From: Eleusine coracana subsp. coracana
Taxonomy: Eukaryota > Streptophyta > Magnoliopsida > Poales > Poaceae
DNA length: 64,000 nucleotides
Assembly: GCA_032690845.1 (NCBI GenBank)
Contig: CM064417.1
Coordinates: 21,678,808 to 21,742,807 of the forward strand
Direction: 5' to 3'
Shown: positions 1-10,689 of the stretch, piece after piece
How positions within the stretch are numbered: the first letter of the stretch is position 1
How the letters are laid out: the number at the start of each line of letters is the position of its first letter
Translations under genes and position numbers: made by a program
The notes under the pieces: generated by a model
Database searches by the model: none
Told to the model about the DNA's origin: nothing
The model's input: the letters and a program-made list of their open reading frames with translations, nothing else

Positions 1-302
1 TCCTCGCCGGGAGGTTAAACCGGTAGTTATCCATATTTGTTCTTTTAATTGCATATTTGCTTTCCACCACATTTTGATTTTTCCCGACCACTGCATTTCT
101 GCATTTTTGAATTTTTCCAGCCACCTTGGAATTTTTCAAAACTCATTTGCATTTTTGAAAATTTAGAAAATAGGTTTTTGGGCTTTCCATTTTGAAAAGA
201 TATTTTGTCGAGCTTTTTGAGCAAAAAGGCAGCAGGGGACAAATCCCCTAGCCGTTGGGGAACACATAGGAAAAAGGGGGCTGCCAGGAGGCCCACCTAC
301 CA

Positions 303-430
303 GGTCGGCCGACCTGGTCGGGTCGGCCGACCCCCTGGCCCCACCTTTTCCTGTGCTCCTTTCTCCCAACGGCTATATGGCCGTTGCTCTGTCCCTTTCT
401 AACGGCCATCTTGCTTCCTTGGCTATAAAC
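303..430 (+). promoter_or_regulatory. Two perfect 12-bp palindromes followed by a TATA box, upstream of the extra ORF
   Basis: GGTCGGCCGACC occurs at 303-314 and again at 321-332, 18 bp centre to centre. A TATA box (CTATAAAC) starts at about 423, 92 bp after the second palindrome and about 200 bp before the ORF. The same pair with the same 18-bp spacing recurs in this element's 3' LTR (3942-3953, 3960-3971), 114 bp upstream of that LTR's TATA box. The parallel arrangement suggests an internal promoter for the downstream ORF; promoter function is inference. Confidence 0.55.
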
Positions 431-625
431 CGCCCAGGAGGAGGAGCTTCACCACTCCAAGCTCATCCTTCACTCCCCTCCTTTGCTCACTTGTTGCTCT
501 CCCAAAATTTCGTGTTCTTCAACGTTACTACAGCCCCAAAAACCCAAAAAAAAAATATTTCCCCTCTGTTTTAGTGCATTTGCAAGTTGTTGTGAGAAGA
601 AAACCAATTTCGGAGAAGCTCGGGT

Positions 626-2200
626 TTGTCATTTTCACTAACGCTCACCCGAACACTTGTTCGATCTTGTTTTTGTTCTTGTCTTGTGTTTGTTCTTGTG
701 TGCAGCCATGTTCAACCGAATGAAAGCAAGTCGCCGGAATCAAGCGGAGAAAAAGCACTCGTGCAAGCACGAGTCAAGCATCCTCCGTCGAGCTCACACC
801 AAGTCCGGGGCATGGTGACCCCGAAGCTGAAATTCCGGAGGAAAGGCCGGCCTTGCTCATCACCGAGAAGCATCTCGACATCAAAGGACGACCGCGAGGG
901 CCAAGCCATCGCGCTCATGAGAGAACGGCCATTCGCCCACACCCGACGCTTCAATCCGGACTTCCTCGAGAAAACAGGTATGAGAGAAGAATTTGCCTCT
1001 ATTTTTCGCACTATGGGTTGGCTAAATTTCGTAGAAGTAGATGAGCCGGGTTCTCGTTTGCTTACTATGCAGTTTTTATGCACCCTTAGAAAGTATGATG
1101 AAGGCATTTCTTTTCGCTTGTTTGGGCAAAAGCGTTTGGTCACATGGGGTGATCTTCATGCTATGCTAGGTCTAAATCCTAAATGTAGGCTAGACTTAGA
1201 TAAAGCGCTAAAGGGGTTCCATAAAGAAAGTTTTTGGAAAAAGATTTCCGGAAACGAGTGGGGTCCCAAGCCTAGAACAAGTGCCATACATAATCCGACA
1301 CTTAGATTTATGCATGTGTGGTTGGCTATGACCTTGTTTCCTCGAGGTGACATTAGGGTTGTCCGGCAAGATGAATTGAAAATACTTTATGCCATGGTTA
1401 AGAAAATTAGGGTGTCACCCGCGGAATGCATGATTGATCAATGGTTAGACAATATAAAGTTGACAGGACCAATTGAGTGCACCTCTTTAGTTACTCGCAT
1501 TGCGCAGAAGTGTGGTCTGCTTGAGAATGTTCATGTTGAATATTTGACGGTAGATAGAGAATTTCTAGGCAAGGACTATTTTGTGCAAGGACATACTTTG
1601 AAACATGGTCCAAATAATACCTTGATCTATCACTTTCCCGGGTATACAAATGAATTCCCGTTACCTAACCCGGGTCTTCGTTTGTATCACTGTCGGGCAC
1701 TAACCCTCCCACTTGAGCCAGTGGGAGAAGTTCGCAGGCCTAGTGTTTCAGGGCGACCGACACGTTCCCGTAGGCATATGGAGCCTACACCGGAGTTTCA
1801 CACTCCGACCGGAGATCCGGTATGGGAGCAGCCCCCGCCACAGGACGAGGCGGGTGCATCAACATGGCAGGCCGGAGCATGGGAATCTCAGTACAATTAC
1901 CCCATGCAGACATCATCAAGTTCAAGCGGACCGCCATCCTTTGCCACTCGGTCATTCTCATCCCGTGGGTTCCGTGAACTCAACTATGGGATGGCCGAGT
2001 TGACAAGGAGGGTGAACGACATTGATTTGCGCACCGAGAGCATGCAGCAAACTCTCACGCAACATGTCACCGACACCCAGCAATGGCAGAATTTCAGCGA
2101 CAACCAATTCCGCCAGCTGAACGCGATGATGGCTCAGAATCAGAACAATTGGGATGCCTTCTTCCGCTCCCAAGGCTACGACCCGAACCAGCAGATATGA
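626..2200 (+). CDS. Extra ORF of element A: plant-transposon-protein-like, C-terminal coiled coil
   Basis: An uninterrupted 524-codon frame located between pol and the 3' non-coding tail. Residues about 115-330 resemble the 'putative plant transposon protein' domain found in extra ORFs of grass LTR elements: a GMREEF...MGWLNF segment, then an F.LFGQKRLVTWGDL...LGL segment, then a conserved HNPTLR..HVWLAMTLFPRGD block. A low-complexity Ser/Pro/Gln stretch follows (about 385-450), then a probable coiled coil (about 460-524). The biochemical role is unknown; such ORFs have been called env-like, but I see no signal peptide or convincing membrane anchor in the conserved part. The first about 30 residues are hydrophobic but look like translated leader: a 3' splice-site-like TGTGTGCAG ends at 705, just before another ATG at 708 in a different frame. 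The true N-terminus is therefore uncertain. It is homologous to the ORF of element B (34360-35862). Confidence 0.7.
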   Translation: MSFSLTLTRTLVRSCFCSCLVFVLVCSHVQPNESKSPESSGEKALVQARVKHPPSSSHQVRGMVTPKLKFRRKGRPCSSPRSISTSKDDREGQAIALMRERPFAHTRRFNPDFLEKTGMREEFASIFRTMGWLNFVEVDEPGSRLLTMQFLCTLRKYDEGISFRLFGQKRLVTWGDLHAMLGLNPKCRLDLDKALKGFHKESFWKKISGNEWGPKPRTSAIHNPTLRFMHVWLAMTLFPRGDIRVVRQDELKILYAMVKKIRVSPAECMIDQWLDNIKLTGPIECTSLVTRIAQKCGLLENVHVEYLTVDREFLGKDYFVQGHTLKHGPNNTLIYHFPGYTNEFPLPNPGLRLYHCRALTLPLEPVGEVRRPSVSGRPTRSRRHMEPTPEFHTPTGDPVWEQPPPQDEAGASTWQAGAWESQYNYPMQTSSSSSGPPSFATRSFSSRGFRELNYGMAELTRRVNDIDLRTESMQQTLTQHVTDTQQWQNFSDNQFRQLNAMMAQNQNNWDAFFRSQGYDPNQQI

Positions 2201-3607
2201 GCAAGAACAAGCTTGGGGGAGGACCCCCCATCTCACGGTAACTTGTATCTTTCCCCTTCCCTTTATTTCTTGCATTTGCTAAATCTGAAAATCCATAAAA
2301 ATTTGCAAAACATAAAAAGAACAAAAATATTTCCCTTTTTCATGCGCGGTATGAATGTGTATAATTTTTCTATGTTGAGATGACGAATAGTTGCTCTGTC
2401 CTTTATTCCTCTCTAATGCTAGTTTACAACTTAGTACTCTCTCAAGAGTTAGGTTTGTTGGTAAATCTTGCCTTGAACTTGAATCTTGTGGGTAGCATAT
2501 GCATTCTCTAGTTCTAAGTTGTTGAGAGGTATGATATGATAGATAGGGCTGCTATGATCTTGCTCAACGTAAAGCTTGAATTCCGGAGTTTTATTTTTCA
2601 AAATGACAAATTGATAAGTTCCTCAATGATGAAATTCCCACCACAGCCATATGTAGTGTTTACATTTGAAAACCTTTACACATATGCTGCTTGTTTCACA
2701 TTGAGCTTAGTCAAAATTGTTGTGACCCTAGTAGAACTCTTTTCATGCTTTCTTGATCAAGATCATATACACACATCCACCGCCATGAGCTATCCTTCTA
2801 AATCAAGAAGATAGCATCCACCATATCCACCATATCCACCGTGAGCTATTCTTCTACACCGGAAGAAAGCCACTATCCATCCATCCATCCAAAGAAGCAC
2901 TCCATATATCCATTACAAAATTCCTCTCTCAAAGTATTCATTGCAAACTAGGACTATGGCTATGCAAAAAGAAAAGAAAAAAAATGCTCAAAAAAGAGGG
3001 CAAGCAAAAGATAGCCATAGCCTAGAAACTCCAAAAGAGAGAAGGAAAATTCAAAAAGGAGTTATTTCTTCCCATCCACCATTCCTCCGTTCTCCCACGC
3101 ACTTGCACATCTTGATCAAGATTGTTTGAATTGATGTTTTTCTTGGATCCGGTCTTTTGACATAGCAATATTATGTGAACATGAGGGCCTCATATATCCC
3201 TACCTTGAGCTCCACATAAAGCCTTATTTAGAAGTAGGTGATTATAGGCAACACTTTGCCTTGGTGAGGAATCATACACATATTGAGTGATCCGAGAGAA
3301 TCATTTGAGGAACTTGGTTTTTATTTTCAAAATCTTTTGAAAACCTCCAGAATAACATAGCGGAATCTAGAGCAAGTGATTGGTGCCCTGCAATTGTTCT
3401 ATCTCTCAACCGCCCAAGACAATGAGGTGTAAAAGCCCCATGGATCGAGGTAAATGGGTAAGTTATGTGCCAACATATTTAATTCTAGGAAGAGTACCTT
3501 GTTGTGCGCATAGTATTATTGAGGAGTAGGACATTGTAGCAACTCCTGATCAACAACTTAAGTTTATCTTTGCTTCGGGACGAGCAATGGGTAAGCTTGG
3601 GGGAGTT
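2201..3607 (+). other. 3' non-coding tail of element A with two polypurine-type tracts and a hairpin
   Basis: No coding signal. Right after the ORF is AAGCTTGGGGGAGGACCCCCC (split here as AAGCTTGGGGG at 2210 and AGGACCCCCC following), a G5/C6 foldback. At the LTR border are a hairpin-like TTGCTTCGGGACGAGCAA (about 3570-3587) and the second AAGCTTGGGGGAG tract (about 3593-3605), which is the likely plus-strand primer (PPT) because the LTR begins at 3608. The 2.2-3.6 kb interval matches the minus-strand copy C (47276-48590). Confidence 0.65.
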
Positions 3608-5156
3608 TGTTGACGGCTGTTAAGTACCATTTTTAACCGTCAACTATACTCAAATAAAGGAGAATTTGGCATTTCATACACGCATGCTTTAGCACAATAA
3701 TATAGTTCCACTTGTACTTGGAGAACTTTGTGCATGCAGGAGGAAATGTGAAGGAAACACCTCAAAAGGCAAGAAAACACACTTTCGACCAATCAGAGAG
3801 TGCCACATGGACGTCACACGGATTGAAGGGCCCATTTTCAGCACTTAACCGACGTAACTCCCTGCAATACCGCGCAAACCAACGTCAGGGCCCACAGGAC
3901 AGCCACCTGGAGAAAGCACAGGCCAGGAGGGGCCACCCCCAGGTCGGCCGACCTGGTCAGGTCGGCCGACCCGGCCGAGCGCCCTCTCCGCCTGGGCTTC
4001 CACGTGTTGGCTCCTCCGCGACTCCTGATGACGGTTTGAGATGCCTTCCGTGGCGGTTACGCTCCCTTGCCGACCTATTGAGGCTATAAATAGGAGGGTG
4101 TGCCTTCACACTCAACACACACCACAAGAAGCATTTCTCTCTTGCTAGTAGTAGTTCTTGGAGTTTTAGTGGAGTTAGGCTGAGTCTAGAGCTCTCTAGT
4201 CCCAAGTCTTCACTTGGAATTGGTATGGCTCTTGTATCTTTTCCCTTTTGTAAGACTTTGCTCTTATCAATATATATATCTTTTCTATATAGTTGTGCTT
4301 GGGTCATGAGTTTCTTGTTTGATATTGTGATCCATATATGTGATAGTATAGTCTACTTGTGTGATAGTAGTTTATATTTATTATACTACTATTGTCATGC
4401 TAGTTATATACCGTCACTATAGTCTAGTTTATATGTTATAGTCTGTATGCTTAGTTTTAGCTGATAAAGTATAGCATGGGTTTGGTGATCGTATTCGTAC
4501 GGTAGCTCTGCCTCGTTAATAGTAATCGCGGAGGGGCAGAGTGCTCTTTGGTCATGCAAGTATGGTACTTGGGTGACTGATTTGCATCAATTATTCGTTA
4601 GTCTACTGGTTCGTTGAGGTAGGCGGCAGGTGGTGACAGCCCTGTCCGTCCTTTGAAATCCTCCCCGCTAGGCTAGTGCGTAGGCTCTTGGCGGAAGTCG
4701 CCTGTGGATGCAGGGGTAAGTCCGTGCCTGAAGTGCTGTACTATTGATTGCTGAACCTGAGTGTGGGTCTGTATGTATTCTACTTAGGCTATGCAACTGT
4801 ATAGGAATGTATAGTAGGAGTAGCTTAGCCTAGCCTTTCCTCCACTAGACTTTATTTATTTAGTAGGAATCTTCTGTGTGTGTCACACTACCCGGTTATT
4901 ATCATGTACCCGCCTGTCTTGGTTAGATATCCTTGCTAATTGTTAACATGATCTTATATGTTAGTAACGCTTCTTGATCATAACCTTCCTTTGGGATAAA
5001 CAAATACGATACCCTGAATACTTCCGGGTGAAATGCTACAGCGGTATTCTCCGTGCGCTTGCGGATTTTACCTACTTGACTCTGGGACATATTAGTGAAC
5101 CGTTTTTGGCCCCGTGCCGGGAATGATTTATTAATATGGCTTAGCAAAAGTCAACA
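3608..5156 (+). repeat. 3' LTR of element A (1549 bp)
   Basis: The LTR starts TGTTGAC right after the PPT and ends GTCAACA at 5156, giving perfect 7-bp terminal inverted repeats. U3 holds the paired GGTCGGCCGACC palindromes (3942-3971). TATAAATA lies at 4085-4092, followed by about 1 kb of R/U5. Homologous to the truncated LTR of element C on the minus strand, which has the same palindrome-to-TATA distance (114 versus 112 bp). Confidence 0.85.
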
Positions 5157-5954
5157 CCTGATCGTCCGGTTACTGCAGAATCTGGCACCAATCGCTCTGC
5201 CCACTGCTGACTTCTCCACTGACAGGACCAGATGATCAGTTGACCGGACCGTCCAGTCCGTTTCTCTCTCCAGTCCAGAAACATTCCATAACGCTTCCTC
5301 TCTACTCTGTGCCTCAGCTGAACTGACCGTACAGTTCGGTGACCTGACCGTACTATTTGGTCTCTATAGCTCCCTGCATAGATAGATTCCTCACTGCTTG
5401 CTGGAAGTCCTAGACAAAATGTCTTAGTGACCGAACAGCCCAGTCACCACTAACCCCTCTGTCCGGTCACTTCGTCCAGAAGCTGAAAGTCATCGTCCTC
5501 ACTTGACTTCGTTTCTCGGCTTCTCCGAACAGCTCCTTGGCTTCTCCACTGTCATCTAGTGCCTGTGATTTCACTGAGCATCCATGCACATCACCGACTA
5601 GACATGACCTAAGAGAAATGACCTAGAGCCCCTTGATATTCCAGTTTTTCTGATGGACTCAAAGCCCTAACAACTAGACAAGTGTTTCCAACACTTGCTC
5701 CATAGCTTGTCCTTAGCTTCGATCCATCTCCATTAACCCTTGGACTCCATCAAGCTCGTCAAGCCTCCATGGTTGTGGTCATTGTCATCAATCGCCAACG
5801 CAGCCATCATCCATATGATTTATAGTAGGGTTTAGAGATGATTCCTGCATAGACAACACTCGTGTAGATATTAGCCCATAATTTTATAGTTGTCATCTAT
5901 CACCAAACCATTCATACCTTGGGGATCCAATCATCAATGGTCAGGAATCTTAGA
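5157..5954 (-). repeat. 3' LTR of element S, partial (cut by element A)
   Basis: On the minus strand the LTR starts at 5954 (TCTAAG, expected TGTAAG) next to the polypurine tract and continues to 5157, where element A's LTR abuts. It contains several degenerate copies of a palindrome close to GACCGGACCGTCCGGTC (for example 5238-5254) and shorter GACCG...CGGTC variants (5328-5365, 5430-5470). It matches 45080-45883 over its whole length. Confidence 0.8.
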
Positions 5955-6412
5955 ATCTCCCCCTTTTCGCTGATTGATGACAACCACTACTTACCATAAT
6001 CTTTATCATAAAATAATAGGGCTAAAAGACCTACACATCGATGGAGAGGAACCTCAAAAGCATAAGCAATGAACAAAAAAGGTCCTACTCAATCAAGCAT
6101 CATCAAGAGCTAAAAGGAATAAGAGAGAAGAGCACACTCTAGATGATATGCATGCATGTCATGTGAAGATATTAATTTAAAACTAAAAGACATGCAATGC
6201 AAGTCATGAATGATGATATGCAAATAGGATAGCATGGCAATGCATAGGAATTAAAAGCAAGCAATCACAGGCGAATCATAAATAGGCATACAAGGTAAAT
6301 AATGAAAGACAAAGCACTGCGTATGAAAGTAAACCAAGTGAGATCATGACGAGTCAAACACAGGCGAATGAAAACCATGACTCATCAAAATCCACGAACA
6401 TCTGAGAAACCA
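5955..6412 (-). other. Polypurine tract and 3' non-coding end of element S
   Basis: Minus-strand AAAAGGGGGAGAT (5955-5967) adjoins the LTR start and is the plus-strand primer of S; a run of this type is characteristic of SIRE-lineage elements. The rest is AT-rich non-coding sequence without ORFs, ending where copia element D begins at 6413. Confidence 0.65.
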
Positions 6413-8156
6413 TGTTGAGATGTGTCATGGTTTGCAATATGTGATGAGTAATTGACTTTGGCGGAATTTGTGTTTGAGTTGAAATGCGGGAATCTGGGGA
6501 TTGCATGATTTTGTGCATGTCATGGTTTTGACTAACCAGAGTTGGTAATGGAGTTGGAGAGTTTGCAGGAGATGGGAAATGTGTTTGCTTGTCTTATGAT
6601 GTGTAGGTAACTGGAGTCAACTTGGCGGTCAACGGCGAGAGGATCGGGCACAAGTAGGAGATTTGGGGCCGGACGATCGGGAGGCCGGGTGAAGTCAAGG
6701 GTGATCCATACGGTACACGTGGAGAGGCAAGAAGCATGGATGGTTTTGCGGTTAAGCCTCAAAATCGTGGATGGTGATCAAGACGGCGAGGTTGACCAAG
6801 TCAAAGGTGAACGAGTGTCGATGCAACTAGAGGCTTCCAATGAACCGAAGGCGGGAGAGACTTGCCGACGAGGAGGATCACGGGATGAGGTGACTCGCGT
6901 CATGATCAAGGAGTCGTGCTTTGATAACCATGCAAGGTGGTTTTTCGGTTTGGGCCTCAAAACCGGTGGCGACGATTGGAGGTGCACGTGGCACCATCGT
7001 GGAGCTTCCGTGAAGGAGACGAGGAAAAAGGTGCACGGGTGTGGCCCTGGTGGTAGGTGGCAGTGTATTGTAGGTGAGGGGTAGGATGGTCTTTAGTACA
7101 ACCCCTAGGCTATAAGGAGAGGTAGGGCTGGTGGAAAAGGTGCCTCTCTTTTCCTTAGCCATGCCTTAGGTCTTCATTCCAAGTACTAGGACAGGTCTTC
7201 ATGTAATAGAGAAGACGAGTGGGTGTGTGAGAGAGACATCTCTTTCTCTTCCAAATAGTCGAAGGAAGAGGATGGCTTCCTAGCCATGTATCCATGTATC
7301 TTAACTTGATGAATCAATGATATGAGATTCAAATTCGTGCTCAAGTTCTTCCTCTCTCCCTAAATCTTGAATTTCACTTTTTCTCTGTTTTTGGAGCTAT
7401 TTTTGTGGGAATACTTGATCTCATTTTTGGGTGAGTTTTTGGGTCAGATTTCTTGAGGATCTTGGAGCTATGATGAGCTAGAACAATCCTATATGAGTCG
7501 TTGACCGAATCAAGAGCTCTAGCACCTTCGATTTCAAAGATTTCTCAAGTTTCCTCTTTTCGGTGTTCTTCGCATGAGATCTGAAATTCATGATGATTCC
7601 TTGTGCTATTTGAGTGGATCTCTTTAGAGTAGAGTTGGGATGTTTTGTGGATGACATTTCGTGATTTTTGGAGTTCGTTTGATAGAGTTTTGGCAATTTA
7701 CTTTCTGAAACAGAGCTGCTGTTCTGTCCAGGACAGATCTTCCGTTGCCAGGACAGAACTTCTGTCACCATGACGGAACTTCCGTCGAGGACCACGGAAC
7801 TTTCGTGAGTGACAGAACTTCTATCGCCCGGAACTTCCGTGACTAATAGAACCTTTGTCGTGAACATTGGAACTTCTGTTGGGCACCACAGAACTTCCGT
7901 TAAGCTCAGTTTTGTGATTTCTCGGATCTTCTTTGTTTCTTTTTGTCCCTCTTGAAGCTTCCGCTATGTGTACTTTTGGTTTGAGTCATTCCTAGGGTTA
8001 GCACATCACAAGTTAGTGTGTGTAATCTTGGTGACTCGGTTAGAGGTTGGTTTGGGTAGTAATTGGGATATAGGCCAAGTTCTTATCAAGAATTTGAATT
8101 GGCTCCCATTCACTCCGCCCCCCCCCCCCCCCTCTGGTCGCCTTCTCTGTCCTTCA
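6413..8156 (+). repeat. 5' LTR of element D (about 1744 bp)
   Basis: Starts TGTTGAGATG and ends CCTTCA just before the PBS. The first about 510 bp recur at 16007-16516. A candidate TATA box (TATAAGG) lies at 7111-7117. U5 carries a cluster of GGAACTTCC palindromes (7735-7900) and a 15-C homopolymer (8118-8132). AAACCA precedes both LTR copies, so the start could be placed up to 6 bases earlier. Confidence 0.75.
7735..7900 (+). repeat. Cluster of about eight ACGGAACTTCCGT-type palindromes in the D LTR
   Basis: Perfect copies include GACAGAACTTCTGTC (7752-7766) and GACGGAACTTCCGTC (7772-7786), each with 7-bp arms around a single C. Weaker copies follow at about 7791, 7809, 7829, 7850, 7865 and 7887, spaced roughly 18-20 bp, about two turns of DNA. 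They lie 0.6-0.8 kb downstream of the LTR TATA box. Confidence 0.65.
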
Positions 8157-8158
8157 AT

Positions 8159-8171
8159 TGGTATCAAAGCC
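8159..8171 (+). other. Primer-binding site of element D
   Basis: TGGTATCAAAGCC, two bases after the LTR end, is complementary to the 3' end of initiator methionine tRNA with one mismatch (TCAAAGC for TCAGAGC). Confidence 0.75.
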
Positions 8172-8219
8172 AGTTCGATCACTAGTTGACCTTCACCAGC
8201 TTTGTGATCCAAAGACGAC

Positions 8220-10360
8220 ATGGAGAAGCGTGTGGTCAAGGTCTGGATGTTTGATGGAGAAGACTTTCCTTACTGGATGTCACGGACCAAGGCTTATCTC
8301 TTAAGCCAAGGATGTGCAATTTGGGAGATAGTTGAGCAGGAGTATGCCATACCAGAAGACCTCAACACTGCAGCTGCAGGTGATTTAACCAGGTATGAAA
8401 ACAACTCTAAAGCTGTCAATATCCTGCTATCTGCTCTAGGTAGGAATGAACATGACCGTGTTGCTCATCTCAATACTGCACATGCCGTTTGAGCAAAGCT
8501 TTGCATGTACCATGAGGGTACCAATCAAGTCAAGTCTATGCGTAAGGATTCTTACAATAGACAGTACCAAATCTTTGCACAAAAACCTGGTGAGTCACTA
8601 GATGACACTTTTCGTAGGTTTGAGGTCATTGTGTGCAACTTGCAGGCTTGTGGTAACCTTGTGTACAATGATAATGATAGAGCTAAGAAATTGCTGTATT
8701 CTCTTGATGAAAATGCTTGGGGGTTAAGATTGCTGCACTAGAAGAAACTGCTGATTTCAATATCCTGGATTGTGAGCGGCTGTATAACAAGCAAAAGTCT
8801 CATGAACTGTCTAGGAAATCTCGTCCTAATCTTGCTAATCCTACTTCTAGCTTGGATTTTCTTTCTACCTCTCAAAAGGGTAGTCACAGTGGTGCTTCTT
8901 ATGGAACTAACCCCTCACTTGACAAGTCTTCTTTGGAGTTTGCAGCTTCCGATGAACAGATGGAGTGCATTCCTAACGAAAAGCTGTCTTTACTCACAAG
9001 GAAGTTCAGGAAGTTCTACAACCATAAGGAGAGAAGAGGAGGTGGTTCAAGAACCTGCTTCGAGTGTGATGATCCGGGACACTTCATTGCTGCCTACCCC
9101 AAGAAGAAGAAGAAGGTCCGGTACCACGACAACAACACTGAAGATTTCAAGCAGAAAAAGAACCGCTTCTACAAGAAAGGCAAGAACTCCAAGAAGTTCG
9201 CCAAGTCCATTGCACGCGCCTGCGTTGCCGCTTGAAGCAATGTTGACTTCACATCAAGTGAAGGCCTTACAAGCTCGGAGGAGGAGGTTGAGAAGCCATG
9301 AGTCAAGAGGAAGGACGACTTCACCAGGATTTGCTTCGTGGATAAGAACGATCATGACATCGACTCTGGCTCTGACTCCGACACAAGCGAGGTACCTCCC
9401 ACTCTTGATGAGCTCTCTTCTAAACTTGATCATCTGGGCGATGTTTTGCTCATGCAAGATGATAAGCTTCGTAGCGCTGTTTGTGAGAATAGAGAGTTTA
9501 AGTCTAAGTTGGAGAGTGCTGAGTATGAGATCACTTCACTTAGGTCCAAGCTTGCTAAAAATGCTGATGTTGAGTGTGAGTCTTGTCTAGTTATGATGAA
9601 TGATCTCAGTCAGAGGGAAAGTGTGCATGCTCAAGTTGCCAGTCAGCTTGAGAGTGCCCTTAAAGAGCTTGATGAATTCAAAGCTAGACAAACTCTTTTG
9701 GGTGCATGTCAGAAGTGCCCCAAACTCACTAATGAGTTGGAAGCTCAAACCCTCAAAGTCAAAGAGCTCGAGTCCAAGCTGCTAGATGAGACTCGCTCGA
9801 AAGTTCTTCCAACACCCTATGTAGTGTGTGGCTCTCTTAAGGATAAGCTTGCAATCACAAGAGAGGAAAATAAAAACCTAGCCCAAGAAAATGACTATCT
9901 CATCTCTCGTCTCCTAAGAACCCTAGTGACTGAGGAGAAGATTGAGAGTTACTTGGCAAGAGTCAACGAAAGTTCTAGTAGGCCAACCTACAACTTGGGC
10001 TTGGGATTTGAGAGGTGTGACAAGGAGAGTGAGAATGTAGATAAGTTTATGCCTAGCTCTAGCTACAAGGATGAGGAACAATCCATCAAACCCACTGACA
10101 CATACTATCCACCTAACCCCAATCCTTCCTTCAATCCAAAGCAAGCTAAGAAGCCAAAACCCAAACCCATTGTGCAAGCTAAGCCTAAACATGATAGTGT
10201 CTACATTTGCATATTCTATGGTCGTAAGGGTCACTTGGATGAGTACTATTATAGGTGTAAGAGGATTGAGAGGATGCAAGCTGAGTTAACTAGGAATGTG
10301 CATCATGATGATTTTGTTGATTTTCAGCCTCGCTCTTTTTCTCGTACCTATCGTGGATAG
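8220..10360 (+). pseudogene. gag: gag of element D, degraded (SIRE lineage)
   Basis: Gag capsid-type start at 8220 (MEKRVVKVWMFDGEDFPYW), a hallmark FDG..F..W segment of copia UBN2-type gag. A TGA at 8490 interrupts it; the frame resumes at 8505, shifts near 8720 and again near 9235. A zinc knuckle CFECDDPGHFIAAYPKK (about 9058-9108) has Tyr in place of its last Cys. The best preserved stretch, 9338-10360 (340 codons), is a long acidic coiled coil (about residues 20-200) followed by a Pro/Lys-rich tail and a second degenerate finger (CIFYGRKGHL). In the SIRE lineage gag is unusually long with such a coiled coil, which is why I choose that lineage. Not functional as it stands. Confidence 0.75.
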
Positions 10361-10689
10361 GGTCATTCCTCATATGGCTTTGATTCATGAAACAGAGGCT
10401 TTGTGCAGCAGCGTTTTGGCGCCCCATGTTTTCCCCATCATGGTGACCATCGCTCCCGTGGATTTGGCTTTCACACATATGATTTCTATCATCACAACCC
10501 CAGGTTTGGGTCAAGACGCTTTGACAGGCCACGTTTTCCCTATCGTGGTTCTCGTCTCATGCTTTCGAGTGGTAATGTGCAAAGAACTGTGATAACCCCT
10601 GCAGGTCGTGTGGTGCAGTGCTGGCTCCCTAAAAGCTTTCTTACTAACCCCAGCACTGAGCCATCGATCATTCCTTCTCATTCTTTCTA

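Larger units (their letters stand above)
1..5156 (+). mobile_element. Athila-type gypsy element A, 3' part (extra ORF, 3' non-coding, 3' LTR)
   Basis: The window opens inside an LTR retrotransposon. Present in order are an intergenic stretch (1-625) with a GGGAGG...AACC motif like the one after the protease in element B, an extra ORF (626-2200), a 1.4-kb non-coding tail, a hairpin and polypurine tract, and a 3' LTR (3608-5156). Layout and motifs match Athila-like gypsy elements, where an additional ORF follows pol. The 5' LTR, gag and pol lie outside the window. Base 5157 onward is the 3' LTR of element S (aligned to the other S LTR near 45080-45120), so A inserted into that LTR. The expected TSD partner of 5157-5161 is off-window. 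Assignment to Athila rather than another Tat/Athila lineage is inferred from layout and from the homologous copy C. Confidence 0.75.

Noticed and set aside
626..720. N-terminal hydrophobic segment of the A ORF as a signal peptide (env-like reading)
   Set aside because: It reads as translated pyrimidine-rich leader up to a splice-acceptor-like CAG, and the B homologue lacks it.
2536..3129. Small frames in the 3' tail of element A
   Set aside because: Not preserved in the homologous copy C and without motifs.
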